A stretch of DNA of 64,000 nucleotides, from positions 167,320,334 through 167,384,333 of the forward strand of contig CM040120.1 of NCBI GenBank assembly GCA_022559845.1, in the 5' to 3' direction. A program made the translations under genes and the position numbers. This document shows positions 10,056 to 22,433 of the stretch, one piece after another. The notes below the pieces were generated by a model that was not told the DNA's origin, searched no databases, and saw only the letters and a program-made list of their open reading frames with translations. The number at the start of each line of letters is the position of its first letter. Positions within the stretch are counted from its first letter, which is position 1. Source of the DNA: Amorphophallus konjac (taxonomy: Eukaryota; Streptophyta; Magnoliopsida; Alismatales; Araceae).

Positions 10056-12485
10056 ATGTCTCACGAGTCTTTTGAGGAGAACCACCCTAGCCGTGGTTTG
10101 TCAGCCGACCCGCGAGTCTATGCTATGGACTCGGGTCCTTCTCATGACCCCTCACATGAGGTGCAGGTTATTACCGGGGACACGTCCCCACCACAGGATA
10201 TCTCTTCCTTACTGGGCGTCCTCGCCAACACGGAGCTTACCTCTGAACAGCTCCGGGCCTTCCAGGCCATTCTAAAGGGGAAATCTGTTTCCCCCACGCC
10301 CCAGGAATCAACTCCGGCCATCGCACCTCTCCAAGAGTCCGTGCAGGCCATTCCATCTCCTTCATTGGGCAAGCCATCCAGTCTCCCTCGCTTCAAGGAC
10401 AAGCGAGCCAACAACCACCCTCATTCCAGTTCCCGTCACAATCTCAAACTCCCGTTGTTCCCCACACACCGCTTCAGCCAGGGCCAACTGTCGGCAGGTC
10501 CGACAGCTCCCTCTCATTCGGGTTTCCCCCTCAAGTCTCCGGGAGACAGTTTCTCCCCCAGTGGCAAGTGCCACCTTCACCTCCAGAGGAGCTCGCCCAA
10601 TCGCTCCTCAATAGGTTCAATCGCATGGACGAGCAGTTTCAAAATCTGAGAAGGATGGTGGACGTGAAAGCCACCCCGGAGGTTGCTTTGCCAATCCTTC
10701 CCGTCATTCATCTTCCTCCCTCCGAAATGCCCACGTACCGCAGATACAATGGTACCGGCAACCCCTTCATTCACCTCAAGGATTTCATGTATGAATCCTC
10801 CTATTGGCAAAACGATCAGAGGTCCCTGGCATACCTCTTTCGGAGATCATTGGATGGTCCCGCGCTTGAGTGGTTCTATTCCTTGGAGCCCCGCGAGGCC
10901 GAGAATTTTGAAATAGTCCAGAGAAGGTTCTTGCAGAAATATAGGGATAGGGTCGGTCCCTCACTCTCCATTACCGACCTAGTGGCCGAAAAGATGAAAC
11001 CCGACGAGGATTTTGTCCGATATGCTGATAGATGGAGGTCTCTGGCGGAAAGAATAAGGGATACCCTCTCCGAGCACGAACAAGTGAAGATGATTGTGTC
11101 TAATGTAACCCCACAGTTCAGACATGTCATGGCCATGAATAAACTTACTACAATGGAGGAACTCTATGAAAGGGCCCGGTACATCCAAACCCAGCTAAAA
11201 GACTCCCCCATCATGAACATGTTTGAGTCGCCGAAGCCCAAAGTGGTCAGAAAGACAGGCGCTGGTGTCCCGGGCGGAGCCACAGAAGGGGTCGTGACAA
11301 ATGAGCAAGTCAGTGCGGTCAACAATGCCAACTATGCAGTCAACCTAAGGCCTCCACAAATGCTCCGACTTCCCCTTCAACCAGGTCCTTTCCCTCTTCG
11401 TCCTCCACCCCAAAATAATCCACCCCAGGATAATATGCCTCCATTACGCCAACCCCAGCAACAACAACCACAACCTCAGCAACAACAACCACCACTTCAG
11501 TACAACCAAGTTCCACCCCCGGGGAACTATGGTCCCCAACAGCAACAAAGGAGGCCGCTCGGTCCCAAGAGAGCCTACTATCCACCATTGCCGGAAATCT
11601 TAGCAGACATTTTTAATGCCCTCATGGCATCAAACCAACTCGCCCTACCCAGAGAAAGGCCCGCGTGGCCCCCCAATGTTGATACCTCCAAATACTGCGT
11701 TTACCACAGGCAGCCGGGACACACAGTAGATTACTGCTTCCATTTCAAAGATTACATCCATGATATGAATGATGAACATCAAATAGATTGGGATGAGATG
11801 AGACGATACGTCGCGGCTCTCAAGGCTAGGAGACCTCCTCATAGGCCACAGCAGCAGTTACAACAGCAACAGCAACAGCAACCACAACAACAACAGCAGG
11901 CTCAGCAGGCCCCACAACAACAGCCCGACATGGGCATAATCCAGAATCCATTACCGGAGCACCAACAGCCCAATCATCAGGTTAACCCCATCTCCTCCTT
12001 CCCGGAAGTCGGGAGAGAGCAGGTGTGGCACTAGGAAAGTACCTCCATTCTTTCTACCTCCAACCCTATCGTCATGCAACCCCCTCACCTTGCCCGGGTA
12101 GCACCTCTCTCTCATCAACCCGCGTCAGTATCACCATCACCATTTTCACTACCATTACGCCCTCTCATCCGCACCCCGACCTCCTATCAACCGACACTCT
12201 CCACTACGCCTTCACACCCTCTCATCTTCTCTCACTCCCCACTTTACCATCCACCTCTACCACATTTACCCCTACGCCTTCTAAACCCCTTATCATCCGT
12301 CAACCATACATAACCCCGTCTTTCTCCACCACATCACCACTAATGCCTTCAAAATCACTCATCACCCACCATCCACCTCAAAACCATTACCCGTTTCAAA
12401 CCTTACCCACTTCCACTTTACCTCCGCCGCCACCTTCTAGACCCCTTATCCTTCATAATCCGCGCAATATCCCCCTACCTCCACC
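10056..12485 (+). pseudogene. gag of Tat element B
   Basis: Capsid/nucleocapsid part of the polyprotein. The start is taken at ATG 10056 (MSHESFEE), after an in-frame upstream ATG at 10026. A capsid-like core spans about 10700-11200 (FIHLKDFMYE, ALEWFYSLEP, YERARYIQTQ). A knuckle-like CVYHRQPGHTVDYC follows near 11697-11740, flanked by Pro/Gln-rich stretches (11390-11570 and 11845-11930). A one-base frame change lies near 10340-10400: the first about 110 codons are in one frame and the rest in the frame open to 12034. TAG at 12032-12034 interrupts the frame, which continues Pro-rich to 12313; another frame change lies between there and the protease frame that is open from 12486. Element C gives the alignment that shows these breaks. 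Confidence 0.88.
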
Positions 12486-14384
12486 ATGCCGCCACCTAAC
12501 AAACCCCTCATCAGAATCCCTGCTCCCGTCATCACCCCTGCTTCATCAACCATTCCTCCACTACTACCCCTCAAACCCCTGTTAAAACCCACTGCTACCC
12601 CCACAGAGGTACAAAAGCCGCAGGCAATGGTGCTCCAGAGTGGAAGGATTTTTCACAGGGTTTTCCCCCACAACAGTCAGAATCCCGAGCAATCTCAGCC
12701 AGAGAAGGATGATGCAGAACAACCAGAAAGAGCTATCCCTGGAACACAGTATGATCTATTGAAACACTTGGACAAGACACCTGCCCGGATCTCCATCCTG
12801 GAGCTACTTCAAAGATCCACATCCCACCAGGCGGCCTTGATGGAATATCTTCAAAAGGTCATGGTTAATGAAGACCTCCCCGTGGAGAAGATTTCGACCG
12901 TACTGACCCCAACAGACACACAACCAGCCATCATGTTTCACAACTACGAGCTCGCTCCCAAGGAAGCTCGGAAATATGCATTATGCATTTCAATAAAAAT
13001 TAATGGGGTATCCATAAACCCGTGTCTTGTGGACACGGGTGCATCCATAAATGTGATCTCCATGAGCACTCTTCAGTTGTGTGGGGTCAACGAGGAACAA
13101 ATAAGACCTTCCTCGATCACGGTCACGGCTTATGACAATAGCAAAAGGCCGCCGCAGGGGATGATTATTCTGAAGGCAGAACTAGGCCCCATGTCAATTC
13201 CCACGGAATTCCATGTCCTCGACATGGACCCCACATTCAAGGCTATACTGGGTCACCCTTACATCGAAGCCATGGACGCTGTGCCTTCCACCAACCATCA
13301 GTGCCTGAAGTTTCCTTACAATGGGAGAATTATTAAAGTGGTCAGTACACCTGTCCTTCACACAGTGGATGCTATCAACACCTCTCTGCCTTCTGTTTGG
13401 CCGTCTCATCGGCCCATATTGTCACTGCTGGACGTACGTGATCCATCTCATGTTCCACTAGCACCAAAGGAGCCGGTCAGGGCAACCACAACATCATGTC
13501 TCCCTTTTCACTCCAAAGGTTGGGAGATTATGAGGAACATCGGCTATCAACAAGGAAAAGGTCTGGGCACACAGTCACTGGGTATGCTCAAACCGCTAAA
13601 GGAAATTAGGCCGAACCGCAGGTTTGGCCTAGGCTTCAATGGACCGTTCAAGTCAGATTGGAAGCCCCTCACGTGGACTCTATCAAACCACTTCAACAGA
13701 GGGCCCGTTGTTCAGATGGGAGATCACCCACGAAAAGCATATGGGGGATCACATGCTGTATATTTGGCTGAAAAATGTCCGAGGATAACCAAAAGAGGCA
13801 AGATCAAAGATCCGGAATGCGAGTGGGACAAATGGTTCGACATACGGGGCATTTCCGTTGCACTGGAAAGGATGTTCTCGTCTCCGCAGCTTGAAGGACC
13901 ACCATTGATCTCCGAAATACCAGAGAATATTACCACTCTTGCCAAGGTTCCAAACTATCCTCGTCCTCGCCAGAAGGACCCTGTCATCGATGGATCTTCA
14001 TCCGTCCTCAACATTGCCGTCGACGGCTCATTAGCCGCCATCTTCTCTATCCACTCGTCTCAGCCTTTACTGATATCTTCTTCCTGGGCCAGACAATTGT
14101 CTGATGATCTTCCCAGGTCCCCTTCTTTGCTTACATACCTACGCGGGCTTTTCAACCCGCGCCAGGTCTTCAACCATGATCTGCTCTATGAACCTCACAA
14201 TCCTCTAGCCATAACCACTTTCCTCTCTCCTCCAATCTCTTTTCACTGCTTTGTCATTAAAAATGAAAATGAAAAAAAAACGTCAATTTTCAAACTCCCC
14301 AACGACACATCTTCGTTGAGGAAACCTCCTACATCTCCCACGGGTGCGTACCGCCTTGCGGACCACCCGTCCAAGGTCCGATGA
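12486..14384 (+). CDS. Protease plus G-patch region of element B gag-pro
   Basis: Frame of 632 codons, open throughout. It holds a conserved linker (GTQYDLLKHLD), an aspartic protease with LVDTGASINV (DTGA at 13032-13043), then a region near 13519-13640 that reads as a G-patch (GYQQGKGLG ... FGLGF). It ends with a less conserved tail in which Ser/Pro are common. Protease would cut the polyprotein; G-patch modules bind RNA or helicase partners in other proteins, and betaretroviruses carry one after their protease. The stop (14382-14384) overlaps ATG 14381 of the pol frame. The frame start at 12486 is not a natural start, since upstream gag is joined by frame changes. Confidence 0.85.
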   Translation: MPPPNKPLIRIPAPVITPASSTIPPLLPLKPLLKPTATPTEVQKPQAMVLQSGRIFHRVFPHNSQNPEQSQPEKDDAEQPERAIPGTQYDLLKHLDKTPARISILELLQRSTSHQAALMEYLQKVMVNEDLPVEKISTVLTPTDTQPAIMFHNYELAPKEARKYALCISIKINGVSINPCLVDTGASINVISMSTLQLCGVNEEQIRPSSITVTAYDNSKRPPQGMIILKAELGPMSIPTEFHVLDMDPTFKAILGHPYIEAMDAVPSTNHQCLKFPYNGRIIKVVSTPVLHTVDAINTSLPSVWPSHRPILSLLDVRDPSHVPLAPKEPVRATTTSCLPFHSKGWEIMRNIGYQQGKGLGTQSLGMLKPLKEIRPNRRFGLGFNGPFKSDWKPLTWTLSNHFNRGPVVQMGDHPRKAYGGSHAVYLAEKCPRITKRGKIKDPECEWDKWFDIRGISVALERMFSSPQLEGPPLISEIPENITTLAKVPNYPRPRQKDPVIDGSSSVLNIAVDGSLAAIFSIHSSQPLLISSSWARQLSDDLPRSPSLLTYLRGLFNPRQVFNHDLLYEPHNPLAITTFLSPPISFHCFVIKNENEKKTSIFKLPNDTSSLRKPPTSPTGAYRLADHPSKVR

Positions 14385-17300
14385 GCGACCTTTTCTACCC
14401 CTCCTCTGAGGGGTCTTCTCCTGTACATTCGACACCATCCTCTTCGTCTTCCTCTTCTTCTGTAAATATTATCAGTCAATCTAGGAATGATAGGCCAAGG
14501 GTAGTACCTAGGAAGAAATCCAAGGGTAGGCAGATCCCTCGTAGATTCCTTCTGGATTTGGCCGCCAGGTGTCAGGCCCTTCTTGCCATCCCCCAGTTGT
14601 TAGAAAATCCCATCCAGCTACCCGAAATAGAATGCGAGGGCGACTGTGCATCTGATGAAGGGTATGGAGTCTACGAGATCACGGATGAAGAATGCCCCAC
14701 TGAAGATGAGGGTGAAGAATATGAGGATGCGGCGGGCGCATACGCTAGTCGAATGAGGAGATTCGACGAGCCGTCAACCGCCGTAGAAGAATCAACCAAA
14801 GAAGTTAACTTGGGAACTGAGGAAGACCCTAGGATCATCCTCATAAGTGACAACCTACCACTAAGGACACGTTTGCATGGAGCTACGAGGATATGCCGGG
14901 TCTGGATTCAACCTTGGTCGAACACCGTTTAACCCTAAAACCAGGGTCCATCTCGGTAAAACAAAGGTTAAGGCGTTTCCACCCTCAGATGGCTTTGAAA
15001 ATGAAAGAAGAGGTCGATAAGCTCCACAAAGCCAGGTTCATTAGAGTCGTTCTTTATCCTCAATGGGTGGCGAACATTGTCTCGGTCATGAAAAAAGATG
15101 GGAAAGTCAGGATTTGCATCGACTTCCGGGACCTTAACCGCGCGTGTCCAAAGGATGATTTTCCCTTACCTCACATTGATGTGCTGATTGATAACACGGC
15201 AGGCTACGAAACCCTCTCTTTCATGGATGGATTTTCAGGATACAATCAAATTTGTTTGGCAGAAGAGGATCAGGAAAAGACGTCATTCACTACCCCTTGG
15301 GGAACATATTGTTACGTGGTCATGCCGTTCGGATTAAAGAATGCTGGAGCTACTTACCAACGAGCGATGATGGCCATATTTCATGACATGATGCACATAT
15401 ATCTGGAAGTGTATGTGGATGACTTATTGGTGAAATCAAGGACCAGGATGGAACATCCAGAAGTTTTGGCTAAGGTCTTGCAAAGGTCAAGAGAGTTCCA
15501 ATTGAAAATGAACCCGAAGAAGTGTATGTTTGGTGTGTCGTCAGGTAAATTGCTGGGGTTCATTATGAGTAAAAGAGGGATCGAGATAGATCCCGACAAA
15601 GCCAAGACTATCAGGGATATGCCGCCTCCCAAGAATTTGAGGGAAGTCCGAGGTTTAATCGGGTGGTTACTGTTTATTCGTCGGTTTGTGTCCCAACATT
15701 CACAAAGGTGTAGACCTCTCTACGAGTTGACCAAGCCAGAAGTAGAATTCCACTGGAATTCTAAATGTCAGAAAGCTTTTGAAGGGTTAAAGGAATATCT
15801 GGCTAGTCCACCCGTTCTCGTTCCACCCAAATCAGAAAAACCTCTGATCCTTTACGTCTCAGTCTTGGATGACTCCGTGGGAGCCGTCCTCGCACAAGCT
15901 GATGAAGAAGGCAAGGAACATGCGACCTATTACTTGTCCAAACTTCTCAATCCCTGTGAGCAGAAGTACACCGGAATGGAGAAAACCTGTGCTGCCCTCG
16001 TTTGGGTGGTGCAGAAATTGAAGCACTACTTCTTGGCTCACGAGGTCCACTTGATTGCTCGAATGAATCCTATCAAATTCCTTCTGGAGAAATCCGTCCT
16101 TACGGATAGGCTAGCACGCTGGCAAAGTTTTCTCTCTCAGTTCGACATCACCTACATCCAGCAAAAGGTGATTAAAGGCTATGCCATAGCCGAGCATCTC
16201 GCTCACCATCCTCTTCCCAAGTTCGATCCCGTCCAATCAGAGTTTCCAGATGAGGAACTAATGTCCATCAACCAATCAGATGAGCCAATGTGGACGCTAT
16301 ATTTTGATGGAGCTCTGAATTCTCAAGGGAGAGGAATCGGCATCGCCCTCCTGTCGCCTGAAGGCCTCACATTCCCATTGGCATACCAACTCAAATTTCT
16401 AGTCACCAACAATATAGCCGAATATGAAGCTCTTCTAGCTGGCCTAGAACTCGCTCATTCTTTTCGTATCACTGAGTTACGAGTCGTAGGTGATAGTCAA
16501 CTCATCCTTCGCCAGGTGCTCACTAAATATCGCACTCGCGATCCCAAACTCAAGCCATACCAAGAACTCACTGCTGCCTTTGCCAAACTGTTCGCCAAAC
16601 TGATCTTTGTTCATGTCCCTCGCCATCAGAATATTCTCGCCGATGCCCTCGCCTCGTTGGCATCATCCATAAGGTTCCCTCTAGGAAGATGGTTTAAGTC
16701 CATTTCCATCTACAAACTTCACGCCCCTGCAATCGATGATGCTTCCTACGTAAATATCAAAGACAGGATAGCAAGGAAGATCCTGCAGGAAGATATCCTT
16801 GAGAAGAGGGAAATCATGTTGGCAGAGGCCGAAGAAGAACTGGCTGATGAATAGAAACCATGGTTCTATGAAATTGTCAAATACTGCCAAGATCAGTCTT
16901 ATCCTGAAGGGGCCACCACAGAGGACAAGAAAGCCATAAGAAGGGTGGCTCAGAAATATACTTTGGTTGGAGGTCTACTCTATAGGAGGAGCCTTACTGG
17001 TATTCTGTTAAGATGTATTGGTGACGATGAGGTTTGGAAATGTGTAAAGGAGACGCACTCGGGCGTGTGCGGTGGCCACGTGAATAGTCAGATGCTCGCC
17101 AAGAAGATCATTTGCCAAGGCTTTTATTGGCCCACTATGGAAGAAGATTGTGCTGTCTATGTCCGTAGGTGTGTCAAGTGTCAACTTCACGCCGATAAAA
17201 TCCATTCACCATCTTCCTCACTTCATCCAATATCCTCCCCGTGGCCTTTCTCCATGTGGGCATTCGACATCATCGGTCCCCTAGGTGATCCCAATTCCCT

Positions 17301-18120
17301 CACCAAGCAGAAATCTTTCATCCTTACCGCGACGGAATACTTCACCAAATGGGCCAAAGCCGAAGCCTACGCGGAAATCAAGGCGTCAACAGTCTGCAAA
17401 TTCATCATGAAGAACATCCTCGCCAGATTCGACGTCCCAAGCACGATCGTCACCGACAATGGGCCACAGTTCATTTCTCAGGACCTACAGGACCTCTGCA
17501 AAAGGTACGCAATTACATTGCATCATTCATCGCCTTATTACCCACAAGGTAACGGCCAAGCGGAGGCCACCAATAAAACATTGCTCAAAATCATCAAAAA
17601 AACATGCGAGTCTAGTAAGTTTTCAGACTGGCCAGAAAAACTTATCAAAGCCCTATGGGCCTATCGCACTTTAATCCGTACCCCCACCGGGCAGACTCCA
17701 TTTGCCCTTACTTATGGTATGGAAGTGGTAGTCCCGTATGAGACTCTGATCCCTTCTCTCATGGTACAATTGGACGAGGAATTTCCCCTCGACGATCGTC
17801 GTAATTCACTCCTCGCCCAGTTGAAACTCTTGGATGAGAAGCGACTGGCCGCTGCCGAACACGCGCGTGTGTATCAAAATAGACTCGCTCGTTTTTACCA
17901 AAAGAAAGTCGTTGAGAGAAAATTCAAAGTTGGTGAGATGGTCGTAAAAAGAATTTTTGTCAAACCTGGAGGTCCGCGTTCTAAGCTCCAACCCAATTGG
18001 GAAGGACCATTTGTAATTCAAGCCGTGTACCCTGGCAACGCCTACAACCTAGTCAACGCCGAAGGGACCGAGTTATCCCACCCTTGGAATGGGCTTTATC
18101 TTAAGAAATACTACCCTTAG
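14381..18120 (+). pseudogene. pol of Tat element B (RT, two RNase H, integrase)
   Basis: The frame is -1 relative to gag-pro and stays open upstream to a TGA next to an A9 run (14272-14280), so coding similarity to element C extends before the ATG at 14381. Domains: acidic linker; reverse transcriptase (about 14930-15720, YVDD at about 15412-15423); a first RNase H whose expected catalytic Asp positions are replaced; a second RNase H with FDGA, AEYEAL, GDSQ and ADAL all present (about 16300-16660); integrase zinc finger (about 17050-17190); integrase core; KKYYP end at 18120. Breaks: about 40 bases missing at about 14862 relative to A, shifting the frame, and TAG at 16852-16854 where A has a sense codon. 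No frame change between the RNase H domains, unlike A and C. Confidence 0.93.
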
Positions 18121-19701
18121 CACAAAACAAAAAAAATGATGAAAAGATCAAAAAACATCAAAAAACAAAGAAATACCAAAAAACCACTAAAAATATGAAA
18201 AATTCAAAATGCCGATGCCCGGCAGTCACCATATAGTTAAGTCCCTGCATTTAACGTTCATGTTAGGTTAGGGCCCATTAAGGCTTGGTAGGCACCGGGT
18301 CTTGGTTTGCCAGAACCGTGGAGATCCCTGTCCGGCCACGTCGGCCTATGCTCGCTCGAAGGAAGCCAACATGTGCTCACTTATGTATTTTATTCAAAAA
18401 AAGTCGGTAGCATCACCTACGGTGGGGCCCCACCCAGAAGATCTCCAGAAGCTGTAATCTTTATTCTTTTCCCTTCGACCAAATGAGACAGTCGGCGCCC
18501 TTAAAACGCTAAGCATGAGAAACCGAAACTCAAACCCCAAAGGTAAGAGTAGGATCCATTTCCTCGAGCATCGATCAGAGCACGAGAAGAGGGCAGTGTC
18601 CCCGCAGGCATACGAAAAGGGAGCCCACAAATGTCAAACGACTATATCTCCCTCACAAAAAGAAATACAAAATTAAAATCAAGAGAAAAGCCTGGTCGTG
18701 ACCGTGCCTGTTGCGATAAACGGAACCCCTCAAAGTAAAAGTCTGAATCCACAAAAGGGGCCGTGGACTGTAAATGCTCGAGATTTGGTCCGAAGTTGTC
18801 CGAAAGGAAAGAGTTAATGGGCCCTTATTCGCTCGCCGGGTTAACGGTTTTGCCGATCCTCTCAAGAGGTTTATCCCCCACGCTCTTCCTTCTTCCTCTA
18901 AAGATGAAGGTTCGATGGAGTTTCTGAAAGGTGAAAACTGCCCAGGGTCTGCGGCCTTATTTTAATATACACATTTGGTTGCCTACTTTGAAAAGCAAAA
19001 GCTATCGCTGCGAAAGAGTCTCCGTGTTTCTGGCTAGTCAAGACCCCTGTTTACCACCTTGATGTCTTCTTGTTTAACCTCGGGCTTAGGCCAATGCAAG
19101 CGCGTCACCTATGGGTGCGACGGCGTCTGATTCCGGGTCAGCGTCGCGCGGTTGGTCGTTAGGATTCCAGGGTGTTCCATCATATACCATCTAGAGTTGT
19201 GAGGAAATAGACCCGGGTCGGGTAAATCTTTTACCTCAAACACCTTTTGGGTGAATCCCTGTGGTCGGAAGCGACTGGGAGCCTAAGCATGGCATGACGG
19301 TATTGTCATCAGGGTAAGTCTTAGCCGGCGGGATCATCATTCGAGGGGTCTAGAGGCCCAAATCAACCTAGATGTGCACTTAGGATACCTAGGAGGTTAG
19401 TAAGAAACCCCTGTTCTCACGAAGGTTAGGTGCCATTTGGGTGCTTGCCGGGCGTTAGTAATAAAAAAAATTGAGATGATAAAATAACAAAAAATGGAAA
19501 AGAGAAAATGTACATATTTGCAAGCAAAAAAATCTTTTTTATAAAATAAAAAAAATGCCAAATATAAAAAAAAGAAAACAAATCAATTTTGCATGATTAT
19601 ATTTGCGTGCATCATCTCACTTTAATACCGCTTGCATTCGTGTGCTTGCCTGTCGCATTTATCATCACCACTTCTTTCCCTCGCCTTCGTTAAAATAAAG
19701 G
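18121..19701 (+). other. 3' non-coding region of element B
   Basis: A-rich start, then unique-looking sequence with no convincing ORF. The minus-strand frame at 18394-18630 has a short stretch (YACGDTALFSC) resembling the small antisense ORF of A and C, so the region is a diverged version of theirs. Another A/T-rich block (about 19455-19600) precedes the foldback. Confidence 0.55.
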
Positions 19702-19768
19702 CTTGGCCCCTTGACCAGTTATCAAGGACAGTCACAGTGACCATTTGCTTATTGAGCAAGGGGCCAAG
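19702..19768. repeat. Foldback at the pol-side edge of the antisense cargo, element B
   Basis: CTTGGCCCCTTG at 19702-19713 is exactly complementary to CAAGGGGCCAAG at 19757-19768. The same structure sits at the same place in element A (5026-5096). Confidence 0.65.
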
Positions 19769-19890
19769 TCAGAACAGAAATTCTGATTTGTTTGTTTCAG
19801 TGATGTGTGAAGGGATTCAGGCAACAGAAGCAAAGGTGAAAACCAAACAAACCAAACCTTGTGTTTTATTCCAAAAACCAAAAAATTACA

Positions 19891-22433
19891 TCAAGTTCCG
19901 CCCTCTCTCTCTGCATTACTCGTCCCACTACTCTCCGGGCAAAACACTCTCAAAGGTGCTACCCAACTACGAAAAGCGGTACTCCTACCGCTCTGTACTC
20001 CTCTTCCTATTCCCGCATCCCGGTGTTGATCTACGAAAGTAGCAGAGAAGCTACCAACACGAAAGCCACGCTCTCGTGCTCTCCAGTAGCGCTCCTCACC
20101 ATCTCTTAGCCACTGTTCAGCAAGACCAAGGCTGATTCGGAGTTCGAATAGTTGGGCCTCTATGGCCCTTCGTTCCTCCCCTTCAGTCAATCTGTTGGCT
20201 CTTTCTCTCTCTGTGTCTCTTTCTCTCTCTGCACGTTCTCTCTCGCGGTCTTCCCTCTCCAACTGGAGAGTGATCCTCAGTTCTACGGCATCCCTAGAGG
20301 AGTCATCATCAGAATGATGCCGCAGTTCCCTCTCCAGTTCTGCTATCCTAGCCTCCTTCTGCACAGCCTTGGCAAGCGCTTCTTCCGTCTCCTTTTCCTG
20401 CCAAGTGTACCATCTCAGATACGCGATAAGGCATAAACCAAGAGAACTCAACACTGAAACTTTTACCTGTATACAGAGCATCCCTTCTACCTCCGCAGCA
20501 CGCTGCGTGGCGTGAGCAAGTTGCTCATGAAGCAAGTCAAGTTCTGAGGTGGGAATCCACAAGCTGGAAGAGGCACCACCCACTCCCATCGCTGGGGAAG
20601 CCGCGCCAATCTGGGCATGCTACGACCGTGTGAATTAGCAGCCAACATCTGGAATCTAGGGTTTTAATTAGGAACGTACTGTACACCTACCAAGGCGCTC
20701 GTAGCTCCACGGGCATCGCCCAACTGTTGTTCCATCTCTGCCAAGCGAGTTCGTAAATTCGCTATCATGGCATCCCGGACATCCTGCAGCCTTACATGTC
20801 AGCATTTTCACCAGAAAACCAAGAAAATGAGAAAGAAGAGAAGAGAAAAGGGGAAACCTACCTCCACAAGTCCCCGGGGTTGGAACCGTTCTGCGTACTT
20901 TGTCCTATATAGACGCAAGTAGTCCTCGCTATCCCGCGCCTGTGATTCTACAATCGTGCCACCCCGTTGCCAGTCCTCATACTGTTCGGGGAATCGCACG
21001 CGCTAGTCAATGCAGGTCGCCGGTCCCCGCGTCTTTCTCCCGACACGAGGTGGCGCAGCTGAATCCACCCATTCTTGAGCCAGTCCTAAAGTCCTCATAA
21101 CTAATCGTAGCCGAAGCGGCTCGATTTCATTCAGGCAATGCATCCACAGTTCCCGTCCGAACCGGGCACGACTTGCTAGAACCCATGGCTGGTCGGCATC
21201 GACCATGTCTGAGTAGGGTCTCCAGTTTACCATCACTGCAGGTAACTCCTGTAGCTCCCGCCTTAGCACCATCAGTTGGTAGGTTAGGGGTGCCGCACTC
21301 ATGATGGGTTCCCACCGCCTGGCTAGCGGCACCATCACGGGTCGCCAATGCCGAGCACTCCCCATAGGGAGGTAATAATAGCTCCATAGCTGCTCGGCAC
21401 AGGTCATCAGTACTTTACAAAAACATAAAAAAAAATACAAAACAAGCAAAACCAAAAAAATACCTGGATGAATGGTGTGAAACCACTCACAGTCATCTCA
21501 CGATCAGTTTCTTGGAATAGGCCTACAAACAAGTGTGCTAGCATGGCGGCTCCCCAGGCATAATACCCTACTCTTTCAAGGTCTGACAGCAGCTCCAGGA
21601 AGCAACATTGGATACCGTCCCCTTTCGAGCTCAATACCAATCTCCCCAAAAGGAAGAGGAGAAATCTCCTCAAATCTATGTTGCATCTTTCCCAGTCGCC
21701 GAAATCTGTGCAGTACACGGCACGGCATCCTATTTCCATCCTTTCCATGAACTCTTCTGAGGATTCATCGTCCCGCCGACAAGTGAGCCCTAATGCATCC
21801 ATGAGGGACGCCCTAGCTACCGACCTGTTTTTTCGACCATCTAGGTCCAAACCCAGTAACTTTTGGGCACCTTCTTTGTAGTCCGCGTAAGTGACTCCGG
21901 TCACTGCCTCGCCCTCTACCTTCAAGCTTGTGATCCGGACCACATCCTCCAAGCTGGGCACCATGTGCCCCCAGGGCATCAGGAATGCCCGACTCACTGG
22001 GTCCCATCTCTCACACAAGGCTTGAATCAGGACCAGGTCGAGCTGGATCGGCTCGATCCGAAGGAAGGTACCAAATCCCATCACGTCTAGCCTCGCCTTC
22101 TGAAAATATGGGAGGCCCCTGTACGCTGCTACTACCAACTCCCATAAGATTTGTGACTTCATCACAACCTACACATACAAGGAATGGGGGTGAGGTTTGG
22201 TCAGAAGAAAGGAAGAAAGAATGGAAAAAAGGGCAAGAAAACTTGGCTTACGAGTTGTGATTGGGCCCTTTCGCTGAAGTGCCCTTCAAGGTCTGAAAGC
22301 CTCATGGAACTACTATCACTGGACCTGCTTCTCTTCGAGGAATGGGAAGATTCGCCCTCCATCCAACTCTCAGAATTTTGAACTCCTCCTCTCCCGTAAG
22401 AACTTGTGCTCCTCGAGTTAGTCCTCGATATAC
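19891..22433 (-). pseudogene. PMD-2A: antisense, spliced plant mobile domain gene
   Basis: Best-preserved PMD cargo. Inferred exons: 22252-22433 (Ser/Arg-rich, between an AG acceptor and a GTAAGC donor), 21464-22168 (PMD core), 20862-21389, 20691-20783, 20467-20619 and 19891-20397. The core carries LVVAAYRGLPYFQKARLD, ERWDPVSRAFLMPWGHM, DLRRFLLFLLGRLVL and YYAWGAAMLAHLF, typical of the plant mobile domain. The last exons form a long Glu/Arg coiled coil ending REGGT. One in-frame TAG (21003-21005) replaces a Trp codon. The intron between the exon-3 and exon-4 equivalents of PMD-2C is absent here: the codons run straight through at about 21235. I did not find the initiating ATG. It may be a chromatin or RNA-linked factor by analogy to MAIL1/MAIN, which is only an analogy. 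Confidence 0.8.
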
